DNA of 64,000 nucleotides. Source: Roseobacter sp. HKCCD6576-2. Lineage in GTDB: Bacteria; Pseudomonadota; Alphaproteobacteria; Rhodobacterales; Rhodobacteraceae. The stretch spans positions 558,001 to 622,000 of the forward strand of contig NZ_WVNW01000002.1 in assembly GCF_013179285.1 (NCBI RefSeq), in the 5' to 3' direction. Positions 45,845 to 53,598 of this stretch are shown in pieces (within the stretch, counting starts at the first letter, position 1; every line of letters starts with the position of its first letter). The translations under genes and the position numbers were made by a program. The notes under the pieces are model-generated. The model did not search any database. It was not told the origin of the DNA and saw only the letters and a list, made by a program, of their open reading frames with translations.

Positions 45845-47066
45845 CTAATTCGAGCGCTTTTTCGGCCTCGACATGCTCAAACGCATCCACGTAGGTCCGC
45901 AGATCGTCCGGCGTTGCGCCTTCATCTCGCAGGGTTCGCTTCCAGTTGTTGGCGAGCGTCTCGGCCATCTGAAATGTCTGCTGCCTGGCATCGGTGGGTG
46001 CAAAGTCAAAAAACTCGCTTGCTTCAAGTGCAATCGCCATCGACGCATCGAACGGCCCACCCCGGATGATGCCAGTTTCCAAAACGCGGTGCCGGGAAGG
46101 CGATGGGTTGATGTCGAAAGCCGGTGACAAGCGCCAGCGATCGCCGCCAGCATAGATGAACCCATGGTTCTTCAGATGATCGTCCCTGTTCGATACCAGG
46201 ATGGTGAAAACGATCCGTCGCCAGAGTTCGTGCAGGTCCTCGACCGGCTTGCTTGAAATCTGGCGGATGACATCGGCGATGTCGGTGTAGAACCCTCCGT
46301 CCTCGCTCTGCCAGTCCAGCGCGGTGCGCGCCGAGATATAAGGAATGCGCATGTCGCCGCGGCGGTCGAACCGTCGGATTAGCGCAATCGGACTGTCGCT
46401 GTCGCGCAGCTCAAGCCGGGCCTCGGCCACGCGCAGCCCGCACATGCGCGCCAGCTTCAGGGTCGCCACTTCGGCGCGCTCGACCGGTTTGGTGTCCTGT
46501 GCGGACGTGAATTTGGCGATCCAGAGATGCCCATTGCCTTCGACATTGGCTTTGGGCCGCGCACCGCCCAGCGATCCGGCGACACCGGCTAGATCACGCG
46601 CTTCTTCTTCCGCCCCGCCCGGATCCTGTTCGAAGCGTTGTGCGAGCGTGCGCAGGCGTTCCAGTTCGACAAGCCGGGGAATGGGCGGGATCAGATCGGA
46701 CAGCGGCTGCATGTCCTCGCCCAGAAAGCGCAACGCTCCTTGCCGCGTGCGGTCGTCTGACAGGACGAGATAGTCAAACTCGCTGAGGCCGCCGCCCAAG
46801 GCCTTGGTCATAAGCGCGCGCCCCCAGGAATCTGGCGCCGCATCGGCAAAGCAGCCCGGTAACGCCGAGCGCTTGTCATCCTTCCCGGATGAAAAGTGGC
46901 TGCCCTCGCGCAGCGGCAGTCCCGGCGCGAGCGCGAAGCGATCCTCGGCCGCCAGCCACGCCGCATCATATTCGAACTGCGAATGCTGGCGACGCCCGTC
47001 GCTTTCAAAGCGCAGGCGCCCCACGATCCGTTTCCCTTCGCCAAGCGCGACGATGGCCTCGGGCAT
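45837..47066 (-). CDS. hipA: HipA-family serine/threonine kinase toxin
   Basis: The 409-residue protein has the HipA N-terminal subdomain (GRLRFESDGRRQHSQFEYDAAWL) and the kinase core: RPKANVEGNGHLWIAKF, PIALIRRFDRRGDMRIPYISA, catalytic loop LVSNRDDHLKNHGFIY and metal loop LSPAFDINPS. HipA kinases phosphorylate aminoacyl-tRNA synthetases or other targets to arrest growth. It follows hipB with a one-base overlap. All catalytic residues appear present, so it should be active. It is shorter than E. coli HipA (440). Confidence 0.9.
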   Translation of the reverse strand: MPEAIVALGEGKRIVGRLRFESDGRRQHSQFEYDAAWLAAEDRFALAPGLPLREGSHFSSGKDDKRSALPGCFADAAPDSWGRALMTKALGGGLSEFDYLVLSDDRTRQGALRFLGEDMQPLSDLIPPIPRLVELERLRTLAQRFEQDPGGAEEEARDLAGVAGSLGGARPKANVEGNGHLWIAKFTSAQDTKPVERAEVATLKLARMCGLRVAEARLELRDSDSPIALIRRFDRRGDMRIPYISARTALDWQSEDGGFYTDIADVIRQISSKPVEDLHELWRRIVFTILVSNRDDHLKNHGFIYAGGDRWRLSPAFDINPSPSRHRVLETGIIRGGPFDASMAIALEASEFFDFAPTDARQQTFQMAETLANNWKRTLRDEGATPDDLRTYVDAFEHVEAEKALELGG

Positions 47067-47452
47067 CAGAAACCGACCCCTTCCTCGTCATCGCCATCAG
47101 CGATCGGAGTAACCTTGTCCTGGCCTTTGCTCGACGACTTCGGCGTGCGCTTGCGATCAATGCGCTTGGGCAGGCTTTCCCGGTCGAGCAGCAATCCGGT
47201 GTCATCCGTGCCCGCGTCCAGGAAGTCTGAGATGCGGTCGATCTCGCCCAGGACGAGACACGCCATGGCGAGCGTGCCGATGCTCACGCCGTCATCGCCT
47301 TTCTCGAGCCGGGCCACCGTGCTTTCGGACACGCCGATCCGCTCCGCAAAGCCTTTCACGGAGATGCGCCGCTTCAAACGCGCCGTCTTGATATTTGCTC
47401 CCAGAGCCTCCAAGGCTCGGCGTGCGCTTACTGAGTTCACTTTAACCGCCAT
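47066..47452 (-). CDS. hipB: HipB-like XRE antitoxin/repressor
   Basis: The 128-residue protein carries a helix-turn-helix: NIKTARLKRRISVKGFAERIGVSESTVARLEKGDDGVSIGTLAMACLVLG. A charged, flexible C-terminal tail rich in Lys, Ser, Asp and Glu follows, longer than in E. coli HipB (88 residues). It should bind HipA and repress the operon. The upstream minus strand has TTGACG near 47478-47483 within AT-rich sequence, a likely promoter and operator. Its position directly before hipA with overlapping codons supports the pair. Confidence 0.88.
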   Translation of the reverse strand: MAVKVNSVSARRALEALGANIKTARLKRRISVKGFAERIGVSESTVARLEKGDDGVSIGTLAMACLVLGEIDRISDFLDAGTDDTGLLLDRESLPKRIDRKRTPKSSSKGQDKVTPIADGDDEEGVGF

Positions 47453-47841
47453 ATCTGACGTCCAAACATTATTTAACCGTCAAATATGACTGATAGTGCA
47501 ATTTCGCCCAATTGGCAAGGTGATTGGCGGATGAGCGGTCAGAGGCATTTCTGTCCGAAATCTGTCTACACGCTTCGGACAGCACCGCTGATTGGAAGCT
47601 TGTAGCCCGCAGATTGGGAGCGTCGGCTGGGAAGATCGATTCCACGCAGTCGATCTAATGGCGGGAATGATACCTTTCCTCCAACTCCGGGCCCTGTTGT
47701 AGGAGGTTTTGTATCAGTCAAGGCTTCAGACGGGCGTCTCCCTGCGGGCCGGGCTGTCGGCGAAGCGGAAGCCCCTGATGGGTCTTCCCCCTGACGGGCG
47801 TCCATCCCTGACGCGGCGCGCGGCGCGCCGGTGTGGCGCAA
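47453..47841. other. Gene-free stretch between hipB and the structured leader
   Basis: No coding region is supported. The left part is AT-rich and should hold the hipB promoter. From about 47750 the sequence is GC-rich and contains related short inverted repeats, CCCCTGATGGG, CCCCTGACGGG and CCCTGACGCGG, spaced by 15-20 bases, then GCGCGCGGCGCGC. These may be part of the transcribed leader of the next gene or of a plasmid-type control region. Short open frames on the minus strand here look like noise. Confidence 0.4.
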
Positions 47842-47950
47842 GGCCGCCATGTCATGCAAGGCGGCCAGAGCAAAAGGGCCACGGCTGTCGCCGTGACGGG
47901 TTGAAGGTCGAGAGAGAGGCTCTCGGGCCGCCCGTCATGGAGAACAAGCC
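47842..47950 (+). promoter_or_regulatory. Highly structured 5' leader of the DUF932 gene
   Basis: Consecutive perfect stems lie within 109 bases of the start codon. GGCCGCC (47842-47848) pairs with GGCGGCC (47860-47866). CACGGC (47880-47885) pairs with GCCGTG (47890-47895). CGAGAG (47909-47914) pairs with CTCTCG (47920-47925). The last is enclosed by GACGGG (47895-47900) pairing with CCCGTC (47931-47936). The ribosome site GGAG at 47939-47942 lies directly after the outer stem. This arrangement suggests an RNA regulatory element controlling translation of the element's first backbone gene. Confidence 0.5.
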
Positions 47951-49147
47951 ATGACAGCAATCGAAATCACGAACGGCCGTCCCAAGAGCGGCGGCTACAA
48001 GGTGGATGTGTCCCGCGGCGGGCATAATGGGCGGGTATCGTCCGAATGGTTTTCCCGGCCCGACGACGAGAAGTATCTCTCGCTTTCGGAGCTCTACGCT
48101 TCGGTGAAGGGCCGGGCCGAGCGGAGCAAGACGCGAACCGTCGAGAGCGCGGCGATCCGCGTCGACGCCCATCGCGATGATCCGGAGAAGCTGGCGCTCG
48201 TCCTGCCGGACGCGGAGGCGCCCATCGCGCCGACCCATTGGAGCTTCGGCCAGCTCGCGAGCCTGGTGAGCGCCCCGGCGGCCTATCTGCGTCAGCTCCC
48301 GGCGCCGCTCGCTGGCATCAATCTGCAATATGGCCTGACCAACCACCGCGCCGAGCAGGTCAAGACGATGGAAGTCGCCAACGGGCGCACAGAACTTCGC
48401 GCTGTGACCGGCCCGGACTATGGCCGCATCTACGATCATGAACTCGTCTCGGCGGTCCAGCGCATCGCGGGCGACGGCGTTGGCGACACGCGCTGGAAGG
48501 TTCCGGGCGTGCTCGACTGGTCGACGGGCGTCTACAATCCGATGGTCGACGTCACCAAGGACACGACCACGCTCTACGCCTCGGACCGCGACGTCTTCCT
48601 GTTGCTGGTAGACGACAGGAATCCGATCGAGGCAGGCACGCTGCCCGACGGTTCGCCCGACCTGTTCTTCCGCGGCTTCTATTGCTGGAACTCGGAGGTC
48701 GGTGCGAAGACGCTCGGCATTGCGAGCTTCTATCTCCGCGCCGTGTGCCAGAACCGCAATCTCTGGGGCGTCGAGGACTTCCAGGAGATCACGATCCGGC
48801 ATTCCAAATACGCCGCCAACCGCTTCGCCCACGAGGCGGCCCCGGCCTTGACCAGCTTCGCGGACTCCTCACCACAACCTTTCATCCGGGGCATCCGCGC
48901 GGCCCGCGAACGGATCGTCGCGCGCAGCGACGAGGACCGCACCGACTTCCTGCGGAAGCGCGGTTTCTCGAAGGCGGAGACAGCGAAAATCGTCGAGACC
49001 GTCCTCGCCGAGGAGGGGCGTCCGCCCGAGAGCGTGTTCGACTTCGTGCAGGGCATCACCGCCGTCGCGCGGTCGAAACCGCAGCAGGACGCGCGCCTCA
49101 CCATGGAGAAGCGCTTGAGATGGGTGATCCTGGGTGCGTCTGCATGA
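47951..49147 (+). CDS. DUF932 (phage/plasmid-like) protein
   Basis: The 398-residue protein matches DUF932/plasmid-like proteins of mobile elements, with YGLTNHRAEQVKTMEVANGRTELRAVTGPDYGRIYDHELV, DRDVFLLLVDDRNPIEAGTLPDG and FRGFYCWNSEVGAKTLGIASFYLRAVCQNRNLWGV. It is often the first backbone gene of alphaproteobacterial conjugative elements; the molecular role is unknown. The last dozen residues (EKRLRWVILGASA) do not look like the usual helical end (a KAAKLL-type tail). The 3' end may have been altered by the deletion proposed at the junction with the next gene. Confidence 0.85.
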   Translation: MTAIEITNGRPKSGGYKVDVSRGGHNGRVSSEWFSRPDDEKYLSLSELYASVKGRAERSKTRTVESAAIRVDAHRDDPEKLALVLPDAEAPIAPTHWSFGQLASLVSAPAAYLRQLPAPLAGINLQYGLTNHRAEQVKTMEVANGRTELRAVTGPDYGRIYDHELVSAVQRIAGDGVGDTRWKVPGVLDWSTGVYNPMVDVTKDTTTLYASDRDVFLLLVDDRNPIEAGTLPDGSPDLFFRGFYCWNSEVGAKTLGIASFYLRAVCQNRNLWGVEDFQEITIRHSKYAANRFAHEAAPALTSFADSSPQPFIRGIRAARERIVARSDEDRTDFLRKRGFSKAETAKIVETVLAEEGRPPESVFDFVQGITAVARSKPQQDARLTMEKRLRWVILGASA

Positions 49148-49547
49148 CGGTCCCGTTGTCGTTGGAACCGACGCAGATATCGAGTCTGACTCGCTAAGCG
49201 TTGTCATCCCGATCGATGACGACTGGCCCGTTCGAGTTGCCGCCGCGCATCGTCTGCGAACTCAATTGATCGGCAACACCGCAGACCCGCCATTGACCCG
49301 CCAGCGGCGCGAACGCCTCAAACGCGCGCTCCGAACCATCGACGGGAGGCGAGAGGGCGCAAGCTATCGGACCATCGCCAGTGCTTTTTTCGGCAGCCGC
49401 CGTGTGTCTCAAGAACCATGGAAAACAAGCTCGCTCAAGGCGCAGATCGCTCGTCTCGCCATGCACGGCCGCATGTTGATCAAGGACGGCTACCGCATGC
49501 TGCTCAACGGCAATTCAGGCCGATCGATTGCACGCCGAGATCGCTGA
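49134..49547 (+). CDS. DUF2285 protein, probably truncated at the N-terminus
   Basis: The 137 visible residues contain a DUF2285 domain, IDGRREGASYRTIASAFFGSRRVSQEPWKTSSLKAQIARLAMHGRMLIKDGYRMLLNG, preceded by LSVVIPIDDDWPVRVAAAHRLRTQLIG. In related elements this domain follows a DUF6499-like region of around 100 residues, missing here; the frame starts at a GTG overlapping the end of the DUF932 gene. DUF2285 proteins are DNA-binding-like regulators of conjugative elements. I judge it a remnant that may still be translated. Confidence 0.65.
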   Translation: MRLHDGPVVVGTDADIESDSLSVVIPIDDDWPVRVAAAHRLRTQLIGNTADPPLTRQRRERLKRALRTIDGRREGASYRTIASAFFGSRRVSQEPWKTSSLKAQIARLAMHGRMLIKDGYRMLLNGNSGRSIARRDR

Positions 49548-49647
49548 ATCCTAGCTTAAGCAGCATTCATGCTTCGTTGAATGTGGTTCCAAAAACTGAA
49601 GAAGCGAATACCCAATGACGACAATGCGAACGCCGCTCCGGCTCTTC

Positions 49648-50577
49648 TCAACTATTGGGTTCGGCTTTCCGTCGGGCGATCACAGCCGTCAAAGACGGTA
49701 GAGCCGCACCGAAGAGTATCACAGCTATGCCAAGAAGTGCGACAGTGCCGATGGATGTCGCGAAGATGATCGCTGCGGCCAGCGCCCCAACGCCAGGACC
49801 TGCCGCAGATAACAAACCTAAAGCGGGTGTTGGCAAGAGCGAAAGCGCGAAGTTATAGGCGAAGTAGCTGGCTGCGGTCATGCCAAGCACCAAGTACAGG
49901 AAAGCCCCCGCATTCTCAGCGATGCTTGAAACATGGATGCTGGTCCCCGTTGCCAGCACGCCCAGCCATGCGACACAAGCCGCGCCCGTCACCTGCAATG
50001 GGGCGAGAACAAACCAGGGCAGGACAGCCCCGGTGTTCAGCGCGCGCCCCGCAATGACCGATCCGCTCGCGAGAACTAGACCCAAAATGCCGAGCAGGAA
50101 ACCGAGTGGTTCGTTAGAGCCAGTCACGTCGCGCTCAGATACGAGGACGACAAGGCCCGCAAGACTGACTGCGATGCCAACCAACACGACCGGGCGCAAC
50201 GCCTCTTTCAGCACGAGCCGCCCGCCAATGGCGACTAAGGCCGGGACCAATGCGAGCAGGAGCACGGCAGTCACACTGTCGAGCCAACCGCTTGCCGCGG
50301 TATAGACGATCATAAAACTGCCAGGGTGCAGAACGCCCAAGCCAAAGCCCTTCAGCATACTTGCGCGCGAGACACTGGCCTTCGGAAAGGCGAAGTACCG
50401 GATGGCCCAAAGAACGACAGCGCCACCCGTCATCTGCACGGCCACAATCAGGAAAGGACTAAATGAGGCTACGAGCCATTTTTGGACGACCACTCCGACC
50501 GGCCCGACGCTGAACGAAAACAAGGCCGCAATAACCGCGAGGCGCGGACCAGCAAGGAAGTCGGGAGAAATGGTCAT
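49648..50577 (-). CDS. EamA-family exporter (cargo 1)
   Basis: The 309-residue protein has ten membrane helices in two EamA repeats; the second repeat includes GFLLGILGLVLASGSVIAGRALN, and SYFAYNFALSLLPTPALGLLSAAGPGVGALAAAI is the typical end. Such DMT transporters export amino acids, metabolites or drugs. It is divergent from an Rrf2-type regulator 94 bases away, and the region between holds a long palindrome, so local repression is likely. The pair interrupts the usual conjugative backbone order between DUF2285 and the HTH gene. Confidence 0.85.
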   Translation of the reverse strand: MTISPDFLAGPRLAVIAALFSFSVGPVGVVVQKWLVASFSPFLIVAVQMTGGAVVLWAIRYFAFPKASVSRASMLKGFGLGVLHPGSFMIVYTAASGWLDSVTAVLLLALVPALVAIGGRLVLKEALRPVVLVGIAVSLAGLVVLVSERDVTGSNEPLGFLLGILGLVLASGSVIAGRALNTGAVLPWFVLAPLQVTGAACVAWLGVLATGTSIHVSSIAENAGAFLYLVLGMTAASYFAYNFALSLLPTPALGLLSAAGPGVGALAAAIIFATSIGTVALLGIAVILFGAALPSLTAVIARRKAEPNS

Positions 50578-50587
50578 AGCGTGCTTT

Positions 50588-50618
50588 CATATTCGCAACT
50601 TCTTCAGTTGCGAATATG
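50588..50618. promoter_or_regulatory. Palindromic operator between exporter and Rrf2 regulator
   Basis: CATATTCGCAACT at 50588-50600 and AGTTGCGAATATG at 50606-50618 are perfect 13-base inverted arms around TCTTC. A further half-site CGCAACT occurs at 50644-50650, followed by an imperfect partner AAAGTTAC. The palindrome lies ten bases before the exporter start, and the extra half-site is 20 bases before the regulator start. This is as expected for an autoregulated repressor that also controls the exporter. Confidence 0.72.
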
Positions 50619-50670
50619 CGATCTATCTTGGAAGCGTGACTTCCGCAACTGAAAAAGTTACACTTTGGTC

Positions 50671-51093
50671 ATGAAACGGAATTCCAGACTGTCCCTCGCA
50701 TTGCACGCGCTCGGCCACATGGCGGCAGAGCCACGCCAGCCGCGGACTTCGACAGAGATCGCCGAACACAACCAAACCAATCCGGTGTTCGTGCGGCGCG
50801 TCCTTGGGCTTTTGCGGGAAGCTGGTCTTCTCGTATCCGAGAAAGGCCCGCGTGGAGGCTGGTTGTTGGCGCACGCGCCGGAAGATATCAGCCTTACGGA
50901 TGTGTACCTGGCGCTTGGAGAGCGCTTTATGCGGCCGGACCCGGACGGCACCGACAATCCGCCCCAATGCCTTGTAGAACGTGAACTTCGTACCGAAGTG
51001 GATGCCGCACTTTCCGCAGCAGAAGCCACGCTTACGGACCATCTTTCGCGTGTGCCGATTTCCAGGCTTGGAGCTGTCTTGCGCAGGCCATGA
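50671..51093 (+). CDS. Rrf2-family transcriptional regulator
   Basis: The 140-residue protein has the Rrf2 helix-turn-helix, SLALHALGHMAAEPRQPRTSTEIAEHNQTNPVFVRRVLGLLREAGLLVSEKGPRGGWLLAHAPEDISLTDVYLALGE. A single central cysteine (PPQCLVERELRTEVD) is present rather than the three of iron-sulfur members such as IscR, so it is of the YwnA type that senses thiol-reactive compounds. It likely represses the divergent EamA exporter. The ATG at 50671 is three codons into a slightly longer frame. Confidence 0.85.
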   Translation: MKRNSRLSLALHALGHMAAEPRQPRTSTEIAEHNQTNPVFVRRVLGLLREAGLLVSEKGPRGGWLLAHAPEDISLTDVYLALGERFMRPDPDGTDNPPQCLVERELRTEVDAALSAAEATLTDHLSRVPISRLGAVLRRP

Positions 51094-51331
51094 CCTAAAA
51101 CGAAGCTACGTCCCGACCGCAACATCTTTCAGGCCGGGGGCCCAAACGGTCGCTGGTTCGAAACACGACGGTTTGGATCGCCATTTCTTGTCCGCGTCGT
51201 CTCCAAGTCGTCAGGAGTGACGATTCCGCCGCTCCCAACTCGTCATCCCCTCAACGGATACTTCTCCGCTTTTCTTGCCTCCAACAGGTCGCCGCAACCC
51301 GTGGCGCTCGCCAACCGTTGGAGGTGCACTC

Positions 51332-51616
51332 ATGCCAGATCCCAATGCCGGCCTTCCCCCGCGCTATCTCAGAACCCCCGAAGCTGCCCGCTTTCTCGGC
51401 CTTTCCGGCCGAACGCTGGAGAAACACCGCACCTACGGCACCGGGCCGCGCTATTCGAAGATCGGCGGACGCGTTGTTTACGCCGTTGAGGATTTGCAGG
51501 CCTGGGTCGGTCGCGGCGAAAAGACGTCCACCTCTGACGACACCGGTGATGAGGTTCTGCCCGCTAAGAGGCATGCGGCCATCGCGCCGGCCTATGCGGA
51601 CAAGACGCACAGATGA
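51332..51616 (+). CDS. AlpA/excisionase-like helix-turn-helix protein
   Basis: The 94-residue protein contains RYLRTPEAARFLGLSGRTLEKHRTYGTGPRYSKIGGRVVYAVEDLQAWV, a MerR-like HTH_17 domain of the AlpA/excisionase group. It may regulate excision or the transfer genes. The ATG at 51332 has TTGGAGG upstream. Its stop overlaps the DUF2840 start by four bases, so it opens the transfer operon. The 238 bases upstream contain no gene and should hold the operon promoter. Confidence 0.85.
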   Translation: MPDPNAGLPPRYLRTPEAARFLGLSGRTLEKHRTYGTGPRYSKIGGRVVYAVEDLQAWVGRGEKTSTSDDTGDEVLPAKRHAAIAPAYADKTHR

Positions 51617-52077
51617 CCGGCCGAGCCACCGTCGATCTGACGTGGATCGAAGGCCGGATCGAGCGCTGGATCCGCTTCGGCCGCATCACTCAAGAGACAA
51701 TTCACAGCCGCAGCCGGAGCACCGTCGGTTTCGATCCGGAAAGCGTCTTCGCCTTCGTGCGGTGGTCGTCGAACGACTATGGCACGGTCGAAAGCCGGAT
51801 CGACATCCTGCGTGCCGTCAGCCCAGGCGAGCCTTATTCGACCGTCCCGCATGTCACCCCCGGCGGGGAAATCCTCCTGCGCCTCACCGGATGGCCGAAA
51901 GTCGAGCCGGCGCTCAACGCCATCGATCAAGTTGAAGCGCTCGGGATCGCTCCCGAGGACGCCTGTCCGGACCATTGGCGACACGTCCACAATCGCCTGA
52001 CCGGCGCTTTCAAACCACGTCCTTACACAAAGCTCAGACATGGTGCCTGGCTGATGCGACGGGACGTCGGCAGATGA
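51613..52077 (+). CDS. DUF2840 protein of the transfer operon
   Basis: The 154-residue protein matches DUF2840, known only from Trb-type integrative elements, with the start DLTWIEGRIERWIRFGRITQETI and the end RLTGAFKPRPYTKLRHGAWLMRRDV. The role is unknown. It lies between the HTH gene and the TraF-like peptidase with four-base overlaps on both sides. Confidence 0.82.
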   Translation: MTGRATVDLTWIEGRIERWIRFGRITQETIHSRSRSTVGFDPESVFAFVRWSSNDYGTVESRIDILRAVSPGEPYSTVPHVTPGGEILLRLTGWPKVEPALNAIDQVEALGIAPEDACPDHWRHVHNRLTGAFKPRPYTKLRHGAWLMRRDVGR

Positions 52078-52586
52078 TCCGTTCCCCCCGCATTCTCTTC
52101 ACCACGGTCATCGGCCTCGCCCTGATCGGCGCTTCCGTTGTGGTCAGAAACTGTCCACTCGTGCTCTGGAATCCTTCTCCGAGCGTTCCGATAGGTTTCT
52201 ACATCGTGACGCCGATCGACACCTTGGATGTTGGCGCATTGGTCGCCGTCCGGCCACCAAAGGCGCTTGAATCCTGGTTGATCGAGAACCGCTATCTCGG
52301 TCGCGACACGCCACTGTTGAAGCGCATTGCCGCGCTGCCCGGGGCAGAGGTTTGCCGTGACGGGAGCAGCATCCGCATAGACGTCAAGGCCGTCGCCGAG
52401 GCGCACGAGCGCGACCGGCTCGGCCGTCCGCTGCCCGTCTGGGCAGGCTGCCGCATCCTCAACGACGGCGAGATCTTCCTCCTCAACGCGGATCATCGGG
52501 CCAGCCTCGACGGCCGCTATTTCGGGCCTATCGGTGCGGAAACAATTCTCGGCCAGGCGACCCCGATCTGGATTCGGGAAGGCTGA
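52074..52586 (+). CDS. traF: TraF-like S26 signal peptidase
   Basis: The 170-residue membrane-anchored peptidase has one N-terminal helix, the catalytic Ser region NPSPSVPIGFYIV and the general-base Lys in PLLKRIAALPGA, as in TraF of RP4. TraF processes and circularises the TrbC pilin. A TrbC pilin gene is present 7 kb downstream, in line with this role. The ATG at 52074 overlaps the DUF2840 stop. Confidence 0.88.
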   Translation: MIRSPRILFTTVIGLALIGASVVVRNCPLVLWNPSPSVPIGFYIVTPIDTLDVGALVAVRPPKALESWLIENRYLGRDTPLLKRIAALPGAEVCRDGSSIRIDVKAVAEAHERDRLGRPLPVWAGCRILNDGEIFLLNADHRASLDGRYFGPIGAETILGQATPIWIREG

Positions 52587-52589
52587 GCC

Positions 52590-53351
52590 ATGCCGCTTCC
52601 TCTTCTTTCCGGCCATCGCCTGCACGTTGCCACGATCACCACCATCGCGCTCTCAATGCTGCTCACAAGCACGCCATCCATGGCTCAAAGCGAGCCGCTT
52701 ACCCCGCGCGTCACGGACATCACCGTAGCATTCTCCCAGGCGTCGCTTGACGCGATCATTGCCGAGGCGTCACAGCGTTTCGGGATTCCCGAGCGCTGGA
52801 TACGTGCCGTGATGCAGGCAGAAAGCGCGGGCGATCCGGGCGCCGTCAGCGAGGCTGGTGCGATGGGCCTGATGCAGATCATGCCCGGCACTTGGGACGA
52901 ACTTGCCACTGCCCATGGTCTCGGCGACGACCCGTTCGACCCGCGAGACAATATCATGGCCGGCACCGCCTACCTGCGCGCCATGTACAACCGCTTTGGG
53001 TCACCCGGCTTCCTCGCCGCCTATAATGCGGGGCCGGGGCGCTACGCCGAACACCTCTCGACCGGTCGCCCCTTGCCGCGCGAGACGCGCGCCTATGTGG
53101 CCCGCCTCGCGCCGCTTATTGAGCGGCCGGATGCAGGGCGTGTGCAGGACAACGGGCCTCCGATCGTCTCCGATTGGCGTGTAGCACCGCTCTTCATTGA
53201 GCAGTTCGGCGACGCTGCAACAACAGCTTCACCACCCAATCAAGAGACGGTCGGCACCCCCTCCGAAAGCACATCGCGTGCCGACGACGAAGGACCTACG
53301 CAACCTCCGAACGCACTGTTCATTGGTCCCCAAGCGGAGGTTTCACCGTGA
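52590..53351 (+). CDS. Lytic transglycosylase (VirB1/TrbN-like)
   Basis: The 253-residue protein has a signal peptide and an SLT domain with the catalytic Glu in RAVMQAESAGDPGAVSEAGAMGLMQIMPGTWDEL, and YLRAMYNRFGSPGFLAAYNAGPGRYAEHL. It opens peptidoglycan for the transfer apparatus. The last 80 residues are a low-complexity Pro/Thr/Glu tail. It follows the peptidase gene by three bases in the same operon. Confidence 0.88.
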   Translation: MPLPLLSGHRLHVATITTIALSMLLTSTPSMAQSEPLTPRVTDITVAFSQASLDAIIAEASQRFGIPERWIRAVMQAESAGDPGAVSEAGAMGLMQIMPGTWDELATAHGLGDDPFDPRDNIMAGTAYLRAMYNRFGSPGFLAAYNAGPGRYAEHLSTGRPLPRETRAYVARLAPLIERPDAGRVQDNGPPIVSDWRVAPLFIEQFGDAATTASPPNQETVGTPSESTSRADDEGPTQPPNALFIGPQAEVSP

Positions 53352-53598
53352 AATCCTGTGTCGCACTAAGGAATGCTCCGGTGCGGACCAGCGCGTGTTT
53401 ACGTGGAGTGCGGGGATCGGAGAGCCGACCAACGGCTGGAGGGCGAGATAAAAGGCCGCGCGCCAATTGGCGCTACGGCGTTGTTGTTGTTGATGTTTTT
53501 ACCCACCCTGCGAAGGACCGCAGTGCCGCGCACATCGCTTACCTACTGATTTTCCAGCACTTTCACCGTGCCACCTGTTTTCTAGGGCGGCGAACGCC
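53352..53598. other. Gene-free region before the relaxase, candidate oriT
   Basis: The 247 bases between the transglycosylase and relaxase genes hold no supported gene. Conjugative elements of this kind usually keep their transfer origin next to the relaxase gene. Features seen are a short inverted repeat CTGCG-AAGGAC-CGCAG near 53508-53523, a GT-rich run (GTTGTTGTTGTTGATG) and CACCCTGCG, loosely like the CCTGC around the nick of RP4-type origins. I could not identify a nick site with certainty. Confidence 0.3.

Noticed and set aside
47566-47860. Small minus-strand open frames before the DUF932 gene
   Set aside because: They overlap the hairpin-rich leader, have low-complexity Pro/Arg/Ala composition and no start context.
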